55,681 nucleotides of DNA from Candidatus Cloacimonadaceae bacterium (GTDB taxonomy: Bacteria; Cloacimonadota; Cloacimonadia; Cloacimonadales; Cloacimonadaceae), in NCBI GenBank assembly GCA_030693415.1, contig JAUYAR010000037.1, forward strand, positions 1-55,681, written 5' to 3'. The stretch's first letter is position 1. The number at the start of each line of letters is the position of its first letter. The notes under the pieces are model-generated. The model was not told the origin of the DNA. It did no database searches and saw only the letters and a list, made by a program, of their open reading frames with translations. Both the position numbers and the translations under genes were made by a program. Positions 25,735 to 34,374 of the stretch are shown piece after piece.

Positions 25735-26934
25735 ATGAAGCTATCGCAGCGCGCAATCGAGATACAGGCATCACCGATCCGCAAGCTGATGCCCTATGCC
25801 AACAACGCAAAGAAAAGAGGGATAACGGTTTATCATCTCAATATCGGCCAGCCGGACATCCCTACTCCCCCGGAAATGATCCGCGTCTATCACGAGTTTT
25901 CCGAAAAAGTGCTCGCCTACGGTCCTTCACAGGGCTTGGACGTCTATCGCAAAGGCTTGGTGGAATATTACGGGAAAAACAGCATCCCGCTTGAGGAAAA
26001 CGACATCCTAGTCACCACCGCGGGCAGCGAAGCGGTCACTTTTGCCATGCTTGTCGTCTGTGGCGTGGGCGATGAGATCATTGTTCCCGAACCTTTCTAT
26101 ACGAACTACAACGGCTTTGCATCGATGACGGGCATCACCATCAAACCGCTCACCACCTATGCCGAGACCGGTTTCCAACTTCCAGATAACGACGCCATCG
26201 AAGCTGTTATCGGCACAAAGACCAAAGCAATCATGATCTGCAACCCCGGCAATCCCACCGGCACGGTCTATTCCAAAGAGGATATCTTCCGTCTGGCTAG
26301 TCTGGCGAAAAAGCACGGACTCTATCTGATCTCGGACGAGGTCTATCGCGAATTTGTCTATGACGGAATGACCCATACCAGCATCTTGCAAATACCCGGC
26401 ATCGAGGAACATGCGATCATGGTGGACAGCGTTTCCAAACGCTACAGCGCCTGTGGAGCGCGCATCGGTTGCATCGTTTCGCGCAACAAAGCTTTGATGG
26501 ACGCAACGCTCAAATTTGCCCAGGCAAGGCTGTGTCCGCCAACGGTGGATCAGCTTGCCGCCAATGCCTGCGTGGCGCTTGGTGATGAATTCTTTGTTCC
26601 TCTGATCGGCGAATATCAAAGACGCAGAGACTTGGTTTACAATGAACTCATCAAGATTCCCGGCATCGTCTGCGTGAAACCGGAAGGCGCATTTTACATC
26701 GTCGCCAAGCTGCCGATCGAGGATGCCGAGGACTTTGTTATCTGGCTTTTGGACAAGTTTCAGATCAACAACGAAACTGTGATGACGGCGCCCGCAGAGG
26801 GTTTCTATGCCACTCCCGGCTTGGGCAGAAACGAGCTGCGCATCGCGTATGTATTGAACGAAAACGACCTGATGGCGGCGATGAATATCTTCCGCCTGGG
26901 CTTTGAAACCTACTGCAAAGAAAAACAATCGTGA
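25735..26934 (+). CDS. Pyridoxal phosphate-dependent aminotransferase (class I/II, AAT-like)
   Basis: 399 residues, a normal length for fold-type I aminotransferases. Seen: NIGQPDIPTPPEM near residue 36, the ICNPGNPTGTVYSKED substrate/PLP region, ISDEVYREFVY with the PLP-binding aspartate, and SVSKRYSACGARIG with the lysine that binds PLP. Closest in pattern to aspartate aminotransferase AspC/PatA-like enzymes; the amino-acid substrate is not certain. Ribosome binding site AGAGGA just before the ATG. It stands ahead of the sugar permeases with a 33-base gap. Confidence 0.92.
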   Translation: MKLSQRAIEIQASPIRKLMPYANNAKKRGITVYHLNIGQPDIPTPPEMIRVYHEFSEKVLAYGPSQGLDVYRKGLVEYYGKNSIPLEENDILVTTAGSEAVTFAMLVVCGVGDEIIVPEPFYTNYNGFASMTGITIKPLTTYAETGFQLPDNDAIEAVIGTKTKAIMICNPGNPTGTVYSKEDIFRLASLAKKHGLYLISDEVYREFVYDGMTHTSILQIPGIEEHAIMVDSVSKRYSACGARIGCIVSRNKALMDATLKFAQARLCPPTVDQLAANACVALGDEFFVPLIGEYQRRRDLVYNELIKIPGIVCVKPEGAFYIVAKLPIEDAEDFVIWLLDKFQINNETVMTAPAEGFYATPGLGRNELRIAYVLNENDLMAAMNIFRLGFETYCKEKQS

Positions 26935-26967
26935 ATAAATCCTAAACTCATGCACGAGAGGTGAGCA

Positions 26968-27900
26968 ATGAAAACCAGATGGAAGATATCTCCCTATCTT
27001 TATATTCTACCGGCTTTCGGGCTGCTGTTTCTGTTTCGACTGATTCCGATTCTCATGTCTTTTTTGATCAGTTTCTACGATTGGGGAATCACCGGCACCG
27101 GCAAGTTCATCGCCTTTGACAACTATGGCACGATGTTCAAGGACCCGGTGTTTTGGAAATCGCTCATGAACACGTTTTGGGTAGTGATTTTCATGGTTCC
27201 CGCCAGCATCGTCTTTTCCCTGATTTTTGCCGTGCTGCTCAATCAGATCAAACGCCTCAAAGGGCTTTTTCGAACGATCTACTTCCTGCCCTTCGTGACC
27301 TCGCTCGTAGCGGTCTCCATCGTGTGGAAGATCATCTATTCGGAGCAGTCCGGACTGGCAAACAGCTTTCTGGGTCTCGTCGGAATCGCTCCACAGAAAT
27401 GGCTCTCCGAGGCGCGCGGCATCTTCGATATCTTCTTTTCCGGCATAGGCATATCGCTGCCGGCTTGGATGCACGGTCCGTCCCAGGCACTTTTTGCGAT
27501 CATCATCATGACAATTTGGAAAGGTTTGGGCTACAACACGATCATCTATCTTGCCGGACTTCAAAACATCCCCAAGGACTATTATGAAGCTGCGGAGATC
27601 GATGGCGCCGGCAAGCTCAAACAGTTCTTCCGCATCACTTTGCCATTGGTCTCCCCCACCACCTTTTATGTGCTGCTGATGACCACGATTGTCTCATTTC
27701 AGACTTTTGCCCAGATCTATCTGATGACGGACAAGGGTGGACCATTGAATTCGACCAAGCTGATCGTCTATTACATCTATGAAAAGGGGTTTGACACTCT
27801 GGATATGGGCTATGCCAGCGCGGTGGCGCTATTCCTCTTCGTCCTGGTATTGGGGCTTACGCTATTCCAGAGACGCCTTGAGAAAAAGGTCAACTACTAG
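26968..27900 (+). CDS. Carbohydrate ABC transporter permease, MalF/UgpA-like
   Basis: 310 residues with about six membrane segments. The cytoplasmic EAA motif that docks the ATPase is clear: DYYEAAEIDGAGKLKQFFRI followed by TLPLVSP. Typical of CUT1-family sugar importers. RBS GAGGTGAG before the ATG. It is followed by its partner permease after 12 bases. No solute-binding protein or ATPase gene is in this window. Confidence 0.93.
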   Translation: MKTRWKISPYLYILPAFGLLFLFRLIPILMSFLISFYDWGITGTGKFIAFDNYGTMFKDPVFWKSLMNTFWVVIFMVPASIVFSLIFAVLLNQIKRLKGLFRTIYFLPFVTSLVAVSIVWKIIYSEQSGLANSFLGLVGIAPQKWLSEARGIFDIFFSGIGISLPAWMHGPSQALFAIIIMTIWKGLGYNTIIYLAGLQNIPKDYYEAAEIDGAGKLKQFFRITLPLVSPTTFYVLLMTTIVSFQTFAQIYLMTDKGGPLNSTKLIVYYIYEKGFDTLDMGYASAVALFLFVLVLGLTLFQRRLEKKVNY

Positions 27901-27912
27901 GAGGAGGGCACC

Positions 27913-28899
27913 ATGAACAAAATGATAAGAATGACGATCATCTACACCTTCCTCACGATCTTTGGGCTCTTTATGATCGTGCCCTTCATCTGGATGATCT
28001 CTACTTCGCTGATGACGCAATCCGAATTTAACAAACACGATTCCATCTTCATTCCCAAGGAAGAATATCACGTCTGGCACAATCAGAATAAGGATCAGCG
28101 CATCATCTTCGTGACCACAAAGGGAGACAGCGCGATTGTGCACATCCTGAACAAAGATCATCAGATCGAGCGGGAATATGTATCCGTGCTTGCCAAAGAT
28201 GTGGAACTGATCAAAAAGGTGCCTTCCCTCAATTGGGGAAACTTTATCAAGGCATTTAAGAAAGTGCCTTTCGCCACCTATTTTGCCAATACCTTGTTTG
28301 TCTCCTTTCTATCGCTGATCGGCGTGCTCATCACATCGCTTTTGGCGGCATACGCTTTGGCGAGGATGGAGTTTCGAGGCAGGGAATTTATCTTCGTGCT
28401 TTTCCTGAGCATGTTGATGGTGCCGGAACCGATCTATCTGATATCTTCCTACGTGCTGCTGGATAAAATCAATTGGCTGGATACCTATAAAGCGTTGATC
28501 GTTCCCTGGTGCGTGAATATCTTCACCATTTTCCTCTTCCGCCAGCACTTCAAATCCCTGCCCAAGGAGCTTTTCGATGCCGCCGCCATCGATGGTTGCA
28601 GCACCTTCGGCATGCTTCGCCGGATTATTTTGCCGCTTTCCAAACCCATAATCGCCACCGCGTCGATCTTTTCGTTGATTGGATCCTGGAATAGCTTCAT
28701 GTGGCCATTAGTGATGACCAACCGTCCCGAACTGCGCGTTTTGCAGGTGGGCTTGAGCTATTTCAATCAGGAAGCTTCCACCCAGACGACTCTTTTGATG
28801 GCGGCTTCCACTTTCAGCATCCTGCCCATCCTCATCCTCTTTATCATCGCGCAAAAACAGATCATCGCCAGCAGTGCCAAAGCGGGCATGAAAGATTAG
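27913..28899 (+). CDS. Carbohydrate ABC transporter permease, MalG/UgpE-like, with a long periplasmic loop
   Basis: 328 residues; MalG-type permeases are usually about 270-300. The extra length sits between membrane segments 1 and 2 (about residues 35-105: HDSIFIPKEEYHVWHNQNKD, and a stretch with IVHILNKDHQIEREYVSVLA). The EAA motif ELFDAAAIDGCSTFGMLRRI plus LPLSKP is intact. It pairs with the upstream permease. An AGGAGG site precedes the ATG. Confidence 0.93.
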   Translation: MNKMIRMTIIYTFLTIFGLFMIVPFIWMISTSLMTQSEFNKHDSIFIPKEEYHVWHNQNKDQRIIFVTTKGDSAIVHILNKDHQIEREYVSVLAKDVELIKKVPSLNWGNFIKAFKKVPFATYFANTLFVSFLSLIGVLITSLLAAYALARMEFRGREFIFVLFLSMLMVPEPIYLISSYVLLDKINWLDTYKALIVPWCVNIFTIFLFRQHFKSLPKELFDAAAIDGCSTFGMLRRIILPLSKPIIATASIFSLIGSWNSFMWPLVMTNRPELRVLQVGLSYFNQEASTQTTLLMAASTFSILPILILFIIAQKQIIASSAKAGMKD

Positions 28900-28915
28900 A
28901 GCTTTTGGAGTATAA

Positions 28916-31687
28916 ATGAATAAACAAAAACTGGATCTGAAAAAGATCAAGGAACTCGCCCAAATGGGCAAGATACCAGCTACCACGGGAAAAGAATACC
29001 AGAAACCCCGGCCCCGCGTCCCGATTGACGATGCGGATCTCAGACCCTGCGAATTGGTGAAACCCAAGATAAACTGGATCGCCGCGGGCATTGTCTTCTC
29101 CCTCACGTTGATCGTCTATATGCTCACTCAGGCACGCACATTGTCCTTTTGGGATTCTGGAGAATATGCCACCTGCATCAGCATCCTCGGTGTGCCCCAT
29201 CCCCCCGGAAATCCTTTCTACATCCTCTTTGGCAGAGCCGTCGTAGCATTGTTTGGAAGGGGTTTTTCCCATGCCGTGATCGCGGCATTTATTTCCGGAA
29301 TCACTTCCGCGTTAGCGGTGATGTTTACCTATCTGATGACGGTGCAGCTCGTCAGCATGTTTCGCATCAAAGCCTGGGAAGCGATGTATGCCGGGATCGT
29401 GGCGGCGTTTTTCACCGCTTTTTCCTTCACTTTCTGGATGAACGCGATCGAGGCGGAGGTCTATGCCGGGCTTGTTTTCTTCGTCAATCTGATTATCTGG
29501 CTCATTCTTTACTGGGTGCAAAAATCACGTGATATGAACCGGCAAAACATCCTGCTCCTAATCCTCTACCTCTTTTTCCTGGGTTTCTGCGTGCACCAAA
29601 CAGCTTTGCAGATCGCTCCGGCGGTGCTTTTTATCGTCATCTATCCTCTCTTGCGCGGCGGCACCACCAAAAGTAGTTTCTGGCCCAAAGTCATTGGCTA
29701 CACGATCGCCCTCCTCTTTGGTTATATCATCTTCGGACGGATCGGAAAAGGGTTTGGCATTGATGACTTTGACAAATGGGGCTTTGCCTTGGTTGCCTTT
29801 TTACTGCTCTATATCGAGCTCAGGGACGTCATCGACCGCCGCGTTTGGTGGATCGGCATCGGGCTTGTGCTTGTCGGTTTGTCCTCACATCTGTATCTGA
29901 TGGTGCGCGCCAGCGATAGACCCTTCATCAACGAAGGACACCCCAGCACCATGTCGATGTTCAAAGACTACGTGTTGCGCAAGCAATACGGAGAGACCTC
30001 GTTTTTTGTCCGCCGCGGACATTTCATCAAAGACCAGCTCGGCTACCATTTTCTCCGCTATTTCAATATGCAGTGGTTCAACGCGGAAATGCTCTCCAAG
30101 TGGCTGAGCGTTCCGGCAAACCTGATCAACTCGATCGGAACCGCTATCGTCGCTCTGCTGGGTCTATTTGGAGCTATCTTTCATCAGCGCCGCAACCGCC
30201 ATAGCTTCTACTATTTCTTGTCGATCATGATCGTCACCACCATCGTGATGGTCTTCGTGATGAATCTATCGGATGGCGAAGTGCGCGACCGGGACTATTT
30301 CTTTGTCGTAGCCTATAACATGTGGGCTGTCTGGCTGGGCATCGGCGCCCTCGGCATACTCTATCTCTTCAAGACCGAGATGCCGAAATACATCCTCGCG
30401 GGCTTGATTCTGATCCTGCCTCTCATCAATTTCGTATCCCAATATCACGTGCATGACCGATCCAAAGAGTTCATCGCGCTCGACTATGGCGTCAATTTCC
30501 TGAACTCAATGGAGGAAAACGCCATCATCTTTACCAATGGAGACAACGACACCTTCCCCATCTGGTATGCCCAGGCGGTACATGATCCTTATGCCAAAGA
30601 GCATGTCTATCCGGCAAAAGATGTCTATCCATATCCCGCGGCACTGGAATCGATCAAGAGCGCCATGGACTTCAAGACCAAAAACCTCCGCGGCATCCGC
30701 AAGGACGTTTCCGTGGCGAATCTGTCGTTGCTGAACACTCCCTGGTACATCAAACAACTGCGGGACAAGGAAGGCATCCTTTTCAACTGGACGGATGAGC
30801 AGATTGACGAGCTCAGACCACGCGAGATCACTCAACCGTTGACGATTTCCGCAGGAGCCGCGGCACCCGATATGCGTTTCAGGGTCGATTATGAAAAAAG
30901 CCCCCCCTGGCGACAAAACGAACCAGTCTATCGGATCTCGGACCTCGCCGTCATGCAGATCATCAAAGCTAACTTCGGCAAGCGCCCCATCTATTTTGCC
31001 GTCACCTGCGAAAGCTACATCGGTTTTGACGATTATCTGCGCAACGAAGGCATGGTCAGCCGCCTCACTCACGTCAAAACGGACGAAGACGTCGCCGTCG
31101 AAATCAACCGTCTGCTGAACAATATCGACAAGGTCTATGAATATCGCTCCATCCTCGATGACAAGGTATATAAAGACGACAACATGCGCCGCCTGGTCAT
31201 GAACTATGGATCCGGCTACGTTCGCGCTTCCACCTGGTTCATTAAAAAACGGGAATTTGAGAAAGCGAAACATTATATCGACAAAGCCCGCAAATTTGTC
31301 ACCGACGAGATCCGCCTGATCGATTTCCACGTTCGCTACAATGCCGGCACCGGAAATTGGACGGCGCTGGACAAGTTCATCGAGGACAACGTTTTCAGAC
31401 ACAGCGACGGCTGGCGCATCTACCTCTCCTACGTGATGAGCTATCTGATGGACACCTATCCGGAAAAAGCTATGTCCTATTTCCGCAAAGGAATGCTCCA
31501 ATATCCCGACCAGGATTACATGGCGGCCTTCACCTCCCATTTTGCCAAAAACACCGGCAAACAAGCAGAGGCGATCGCAATGTTTGATTCCATCCAACCC
31601 CTGATCAGATATGACCTGAGCAAACACAAAGCGTTCCTGATGCAGCGTCAATTACCCAGCACAAATGATTCGGATATGTTTGAATGA
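28916..31687 (+). CDS. DUF2723 membrane protein, probable glycosyltransferase-like
   Basis: 923 residues. After a hydrophilic N-terminus, a DUF2723 domain begins near residue 50 with SFWDSGEYATCISILGVPHP and PGNPFYILFGR; the acidic D-S-G-E motif sits in the first outer loop as in GT-C (PMT-like) transferases. About ten membrane segments are followed by a soluble C-terminal half (from about residue 530) that ends in a TPR-like helical region. DUF2723 proteins are common in the FCB group and have been linked to protein O-glycosylation; the reaction here is not shown. 16 bases after the MalG-type gene. Confidence 0.85.
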   Translation: MNKQKLDLKKIKELAQMGKIPATTGKEYQKPRPRVPIDDADLRPCELVKPKINWIAAGIVFSLTLIVYMLTQARTLSFWDSGEYATCISILGVPHPPGNPFYILFGRAVVALFGRGFSHAVIAAFISGITSALAVMFTYLMTVQLVSMFRIKAWEAMYAGIVAAFFTAFSFTFWMNAIEAEVYAGLVFFVNLIIWLILYWVQKSRDMNRQNILLLILYLFFLGFCVHQTALQIAPAVLFIVIYPLLRGGTTKSSFWPKVIGYTIALLFGYIIFGRIGKGFGIDDFDKWGFALVAFLLLYIELRDVIDRRVWWIGIGLVLVGLSSHLYLMVRASDRPFINEGHPSTMSMFKDYVLRKQYGETSFFVRRGHFIKDQLGYHFLRYFNMQWFNAEMLSKWLSVPANLINSIGTAIVALLGLFGAIFHQRRNRHSFYYFLSIMIVTTIVMVFVMNLSDGEVRDRDYFFVVAYNMWAVWLGIGALGILYLFKTEMPKYILAGLILILPLINFVSQYHVHDRSKEFIALDYGVNFLNSMEENAIIFTNGDNDTFPIWYAQAVHDPYAKEHVYPAKDVYPYPAALESIKSAMDFKTKNLRGIRKDVSVANLSLLNTPWYIKQLRDKEGILFNWTDEQIDELRPREITQPLTISAGAAAPDMRFRVDYEKSPPWRQNEPVYRISDLAVMQIIKANFGKRPIYFAVTCESYIGFDDYLRNEGMVSRLTHVKTDEDVAVEINRLLNNIDKVYEYRSILDDKVYKDDNMRRLVMNYGSGYVRASTWFIKKREFEKAKHYIDKARKFVTDEIRLIDFHVRYNAGTGNWTALDKFIEDNVFRHSDGWRIYLSYVMSYLMDTYPEKAMSYFRKGMLQYPDQDYMAAFTSHFAKNTGKQAEAIAMFDSIQPLIRYDLSKHKAFLMQRQLPSTNDSDMFE

Positions 31688-31747
31688 TCCGGTGATGGGA
31701 AGCATCTTCGGCAAGCAAGCCATGTGCAATCCGCCTCTTGCATATAA

Positions 31748-31774
31748 CAAGAGCCTTCCACAAGAAGGTTCTTG
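31748..31774 (+). terminator. Possible terminator after the DUF2723 gene
   Basis: Eleven-base-pair stem CAAGAGCCTTC/GAAGGTTCTTG (one G-U pair) with a 5-base loop, about 60 bases after the stop. There is no T run, so it may be an RNA-stabilising hairpin rather than a true terminator. Confidence 0.45.
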
Positions 31775-31932
31775 CCTGAGTTTAACCGGCTTTACGCCAC
31801 CGGGGCACGTCCACATCCTTCATTCACGGGCGCTCGCTAAAGATGCTTCACATCGCAAATTATATTCAGTTTCCAGCCTTCTGCCAAACTCTTTTTCTCT
31901 TACCCTATGTATATACCGTCCTGCGGAAAAGA

Positions 31933-32114
31933 ACCGACGGGGACGTCGGTGATTCCATAATCACATGAAACGCTACATCATGAAACGCTACATCATGGAA
32001 CGCCGACGTCCCCGTCGGCGACAGTCGCGAGGAACCTGTCACATCCACCAATTTTGTAAACCATCTACAAATCGGTAACCGATCCTGCGGAAAAGAACCG
32101 ACGGGGACGTCGGT
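31933..32114. repeat. REP-like hairpins, family A, three further copies
   Basis: ACCGACG-GGGA-CGTCGGT at 31933-31950 and 32097-32114, and the opposite orientation CGCCGACG-TCCC-CGTCGGCG at 32001-32020. Same family as 18731-18901. A doubled CGCTACATCATG stretch lies between the first two. Confidence 0.85.
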
Positions 32115-32254
32115 AATTCCATAACATAAACCGCTACGACAAAAACATTGTGCTGATTGCCGAACTTGCCAAAGATAACCAAATTGAATACTTTAACATC
32201 ATGCTCCAACATCTAAAAGAAATAAATCAGCTTAGAGCTGGATTTTGCCTATAT

Positions 32255-32362
32255 AAAATAAGAAAGAGCCGCTTTAGCGGCTCTTTCCGGATGATCAACG
32301 ACCTTCCTTCTGTCTGACCAGTTCCCATCCATCGCAGTGTGAAGGCACTCAGGATGGTTCAC
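32255..32362 (-). ncRNA. Small RNA gene, copy 2 (about 108 nt, unknown family)
   Basis: Same design as the copy at 19006-19115. It starts at GTGAACC, keeps stem CCATCC/GGATGG and inner stem AGTG/CACT, followed by a conserved GGAAC; the inner loop reads CCTTCA here and CCTGCC in copy 1. The middle part is different in sequence. The terminator has a perfect 10-base-pair stem (32263-32272 and 32277-32286) with a different loop, followed by a T-rich stretch. It points toward the convergent end of the DUF2723 gene, so it leads no protein gene. Confidence 0.7.
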
Positions 32363-32369
32363 GCTATAC

Positions 32370-32397
32370 AATATAATCTGCATGTCCACTTTGTCAA
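32370..32397 (-). promoter_or_regulatory. Promoter of small RNA copy 2
   Basis: Minus-strand TTGACA (32392-32397), 16-base spacer, TATATT (32370-32375), then 6 bases to CGTGAACC. Near-consensus sigma-70 type; geometry identical to copy 1. Confidence 0.8.
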
Positions 32398-32654
32398 GCT
32401 TTGATTTTCTTTTTCGGTTTCTTAAGGCGTCGACACAATATTCAACATAACCATAATAAAACTGAAAAACGCTGCTCAGCTTTGACTTAAAACTCAGCCT
32501 GTCAAGAATTTAGTGCTTTTGCCAAGGTCTGCGCCGGAGTTTTGGGTTAAAGTGAAGTCTCAGCTAAATTGAGGCGTGAAATTCATAGATTGGCAGACTG
32601 ATAATTAAGGGGTTGAAGCTTGAATCTCAGCATCTTCCAGATCCGTAATTCTGG

Positions 32655-32727
32655 TTTTAACTCAAAATAAGCCCTTTATCATCAGCGGGTTATGTCAATT
32701 CTTTTTAGGGCTTATTTTGAGTCAAAA
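32655..32727. repeat. Inverted repeat with 21-base arms
   Basis: Arms 32655-32675 and 32707-32727 (core ACTCAAAATAAGCCCT and its complement) with one mismatch in 21 and a 31-base loop. It is not followed by a T run. May be a cruciform, a MITE-like remnant or a bidirectional RNA hairpin. Confidence 0.85.
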
Positions 32728-32786
32728 CTGAACGCGAGCTAAATCTTATCCTTTTGTGATCCTTTTTGTGGGGATTTTTTCGTATC

Positions 32787-32806
32787 CGCAGCATCGGCAT
32801 GCTGCG
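32787..32806. repeat. REP-like hairpin, family B, copy 2
   Basis: CGCAGCAT-CGGC-ATGCTGCG followed by CTAC: the exact reverse complement of the element at 23142-23161 including its GTAG flank. Confidence 0.8.
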
Positions 32807-32817
32807 CTACTACTTGA

Positions 32818-32905
32818 CAGCGTTAATCAAGCCTTAATCAAGCGTTAATCAAGCGTAATAAAACTAACGCTTGATTAACGCTTGATTAAGGCTTGATTGA
32901 CGCTG
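32818..32905. repeat. 39-base near-perfect inverted repeat built from TTAATCAAGC units
   Basis: Arms 32818-32856 and 32867-32905 differ at one position (a G-U pair in RNA) and enclose AATAAAACTA. Each arm is itself three direct repeats of about 11 bases, (G)TTAATCAAGC. The structure would extrude as a large cruciform or form a 39-base-pair RNA hairpin. No T run follows. Confidence 0.93.
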
Positions 32906-33047
32906 TGGGACGGTGAGGGATAGTGCAGCATGAACTGATCTGTTAACTGGTGATCTGTGCACTGGTGATCAATGAACGGGTGAACGGGTGAACTCGCTAA
33001 AAGCGCAGAAAGCTGATTTTGCCTATTTGATCAAATCATTCGCGGTC

Positions 33048-34349
33048 TTAAGTATCCCGTGCGTTAGTCACGCATTCATCGCAGAGGCGATAGCGGCAAA
33101 AGCGATAGTAGATCTCGATCAAGCCTTGCTGGTGGATGGATTTGCCGAGGGCGAGCTTGATCAGATTGGGGTTGGTGTGATTTGCCATGAAGCGGGTGAT
33201 GTGGTTGTCCTGCAAGGCGGGGAAACTCTGATATTCATCGAGGATGCGGCTCAGGTTCTTGGTATCCGAGATCTTTTCGTGATAGAGATGGACGACGGGG
33301 AGGAAAATATTCAGATAGATGTTTCCGATCACGCCTTTTCCGGGTTTGGGAAATTTCTCCGCGCCGGGAAGGACGTTTTTGGCAAAGATGGCATTGAAGC
33401 CGCGATACCAATCTCCCTCCTTCAGCGAAAAATCCCGGACATGGCTGATGAAATAGTTGATCAAGCCGGAATCCGTGGTCTTGAGGATCAGGCTGCACAA
33501 GGCGATGATGCGGTAGATGGGATGGCTTGTGGGTCGGATGCGAAAGAGCTGCCAGGGGATGTCCAACCTTTGGGCAAAGAAACCCTGCGCTTCAAAGCGC
33601 TGTCTGAGCAACGCGGCAAAGCCTTCGTCCACAAGCTTTTGGCTCTTTTCCAACAGTCCGCTGCTCACGCAGATGATGGAGATCAGATCGAGGGCGTCCA
33701 TGCCTTGCTGATGCCATTCGCGGATGAGCCGATAGGGGATGAGCTGGGCTATTTTCAGTAGGTTAAGCTTGTTTTTGTCATAGCCGACCGCTTCCATCAT
33801 GCCTTCATAGAGCACCTGATCAAAATCGCTGAGAATGAGCGAGGCGTTGAAACGTTTGACCTTGCTCCGAAAGCGTCGCATACCATAGTAGCCGAGAATT
33901 GATGAAAGGGTATCCGCGTCCACTGCGGAGAGCAGGTCGCAATAGGAGATGGAGGCAGGTTTTTCACCTGGTCTCTGGCGTGCCAGGAGCTTGTCGATAT
34001 CCTCACTGAGCTGGTTTTTAAGCTCCAGAATCTCGATCGTTTCGCCGTTTTCCTTGATCGTGAGATGGGAGTTTTGCCTGTGTTCCAGCACCACGTGCAG
34101 GACGGTGTTGTTGAAGAAATGATCCTCGTGGTGGGAATGGGCGATCCAGTCATAGGTGTTGAGGTGGATTTCGATGTCTCCACCAATGGCATTGCCATCG
34201 ATGGAGATGATCGCGTTGCAAAAGTCGGGGCCGCGATTGGTGTTATATTGACCGGGATAGATGATGCGCAGGGATTTTCCGCCGGCGGTTTTCAGCTCCG
34301 GATTGAGGTGTCCTTCATCCCAGATGTGATAGAGAAACTTCTCTTCCAC
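33048..34349 (-). CDS. DUF2851 family protein
   Basis: 433 residues. The N-terminal region is the recognisable part of DUF2851: EKFLYHIWDEGHLNPELKT, IIYPGQYNTNRGPDF, GDIEIHLNTYDW and NNTVLHVVLEH. The family is soluble, common in Bacteroidota and related phyla, and has no established function. The end CDECVTNARDT carries two late cysteines. It follows mtgA by 25 bases and may be its co-transcribed partner. Confidence 0.88.
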   Translation of the reverse strand: MEEKFLYHIWDEGHLNPELKTAGGKSLRIIYPGQYNTNRGPDFCNAIISIDGNAIGGDIEIHLNTYDWIAHSHHEDHFFNNTVLHVVLEHRQNSHLTIKENGETIEILELKNQLSEDIDKLLARQRPGEKPASISYCDLLSAVDADTLSSILGYYGMRRFRSKVKRFNASLILSDFDQVLYEGMMEAVGYDKNKLNLLKIAQLIPYRLIREWHQQGMDALDLISIICVSSGLLEKSQKLVDEGFAALLRQRFEAQGFFAQRLDIPWQLFRIRPTSHPIYRIIALCSLILKTTDSGLINYFISHVRDFSLKEGDWYRGFNAIFAKNVLPGAEKFPKPGKGVIGNIYLNIFLPVVHLYHEKISDTKNLSRILDEYQSFPALQDNHITRFMANHTNPNLIKLALGKSIHQQGLIEIYYRFCRYRLCDECVTNARDT

Positions 34350-34374
34350 CCCGTATGTCTCAAGGTGCTCTTGC

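Larger units (their letters stand above)
31923..32397. repeat. Duplicated intergenic module, copy 2
   Basis: Matches 18708-19150 in the same orientation. It carries REP-like hairpins, the segment that could encode RYDKNIVLIAELAKDNQIEY and then FNIMLQHLKEINQL, the GGATTTTGCCTATATAAA stretch, and the small RNA gene. The candidate coding stretch is longer here than in copy 1, which suggests remnants of a real gene. Confidence 0.85.
31688..33047. other. Gene-free region of 1.36 kb rich in inverted repeats
   Basis: No convincing protein gene. It holds, in order: a hairpin after the DUF2723 gene (31748-31774), the second duplicated module with three REP-like hairpins and the small RNA gene (31923-32397), a 21-base inverted repeat (32655-32727), a family B hairpin (32787-32806) and a 39-base inverted repeat (32818-32905). 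From 32906 to 33047 I see only short echoes such as GTGAACGG repeats. Confidence 0.85.

Noticed and set aside
26008-26955. Minus-strand open frame opposite the aminotransferase
   Set aside because: Antisense shadow of a well-recognised gene.
30506-31651. Long minus-strand open frame opposite the DUF2723 gene
   Set aside because: Antisense shadow with a skewed composition and no start signals; the plus-strand gene has clear domains.
32818-32905. CRISPR array
   Set aside because: The units are about 11 bases and arranged as a palindrome, with no spacers and no cas genes.
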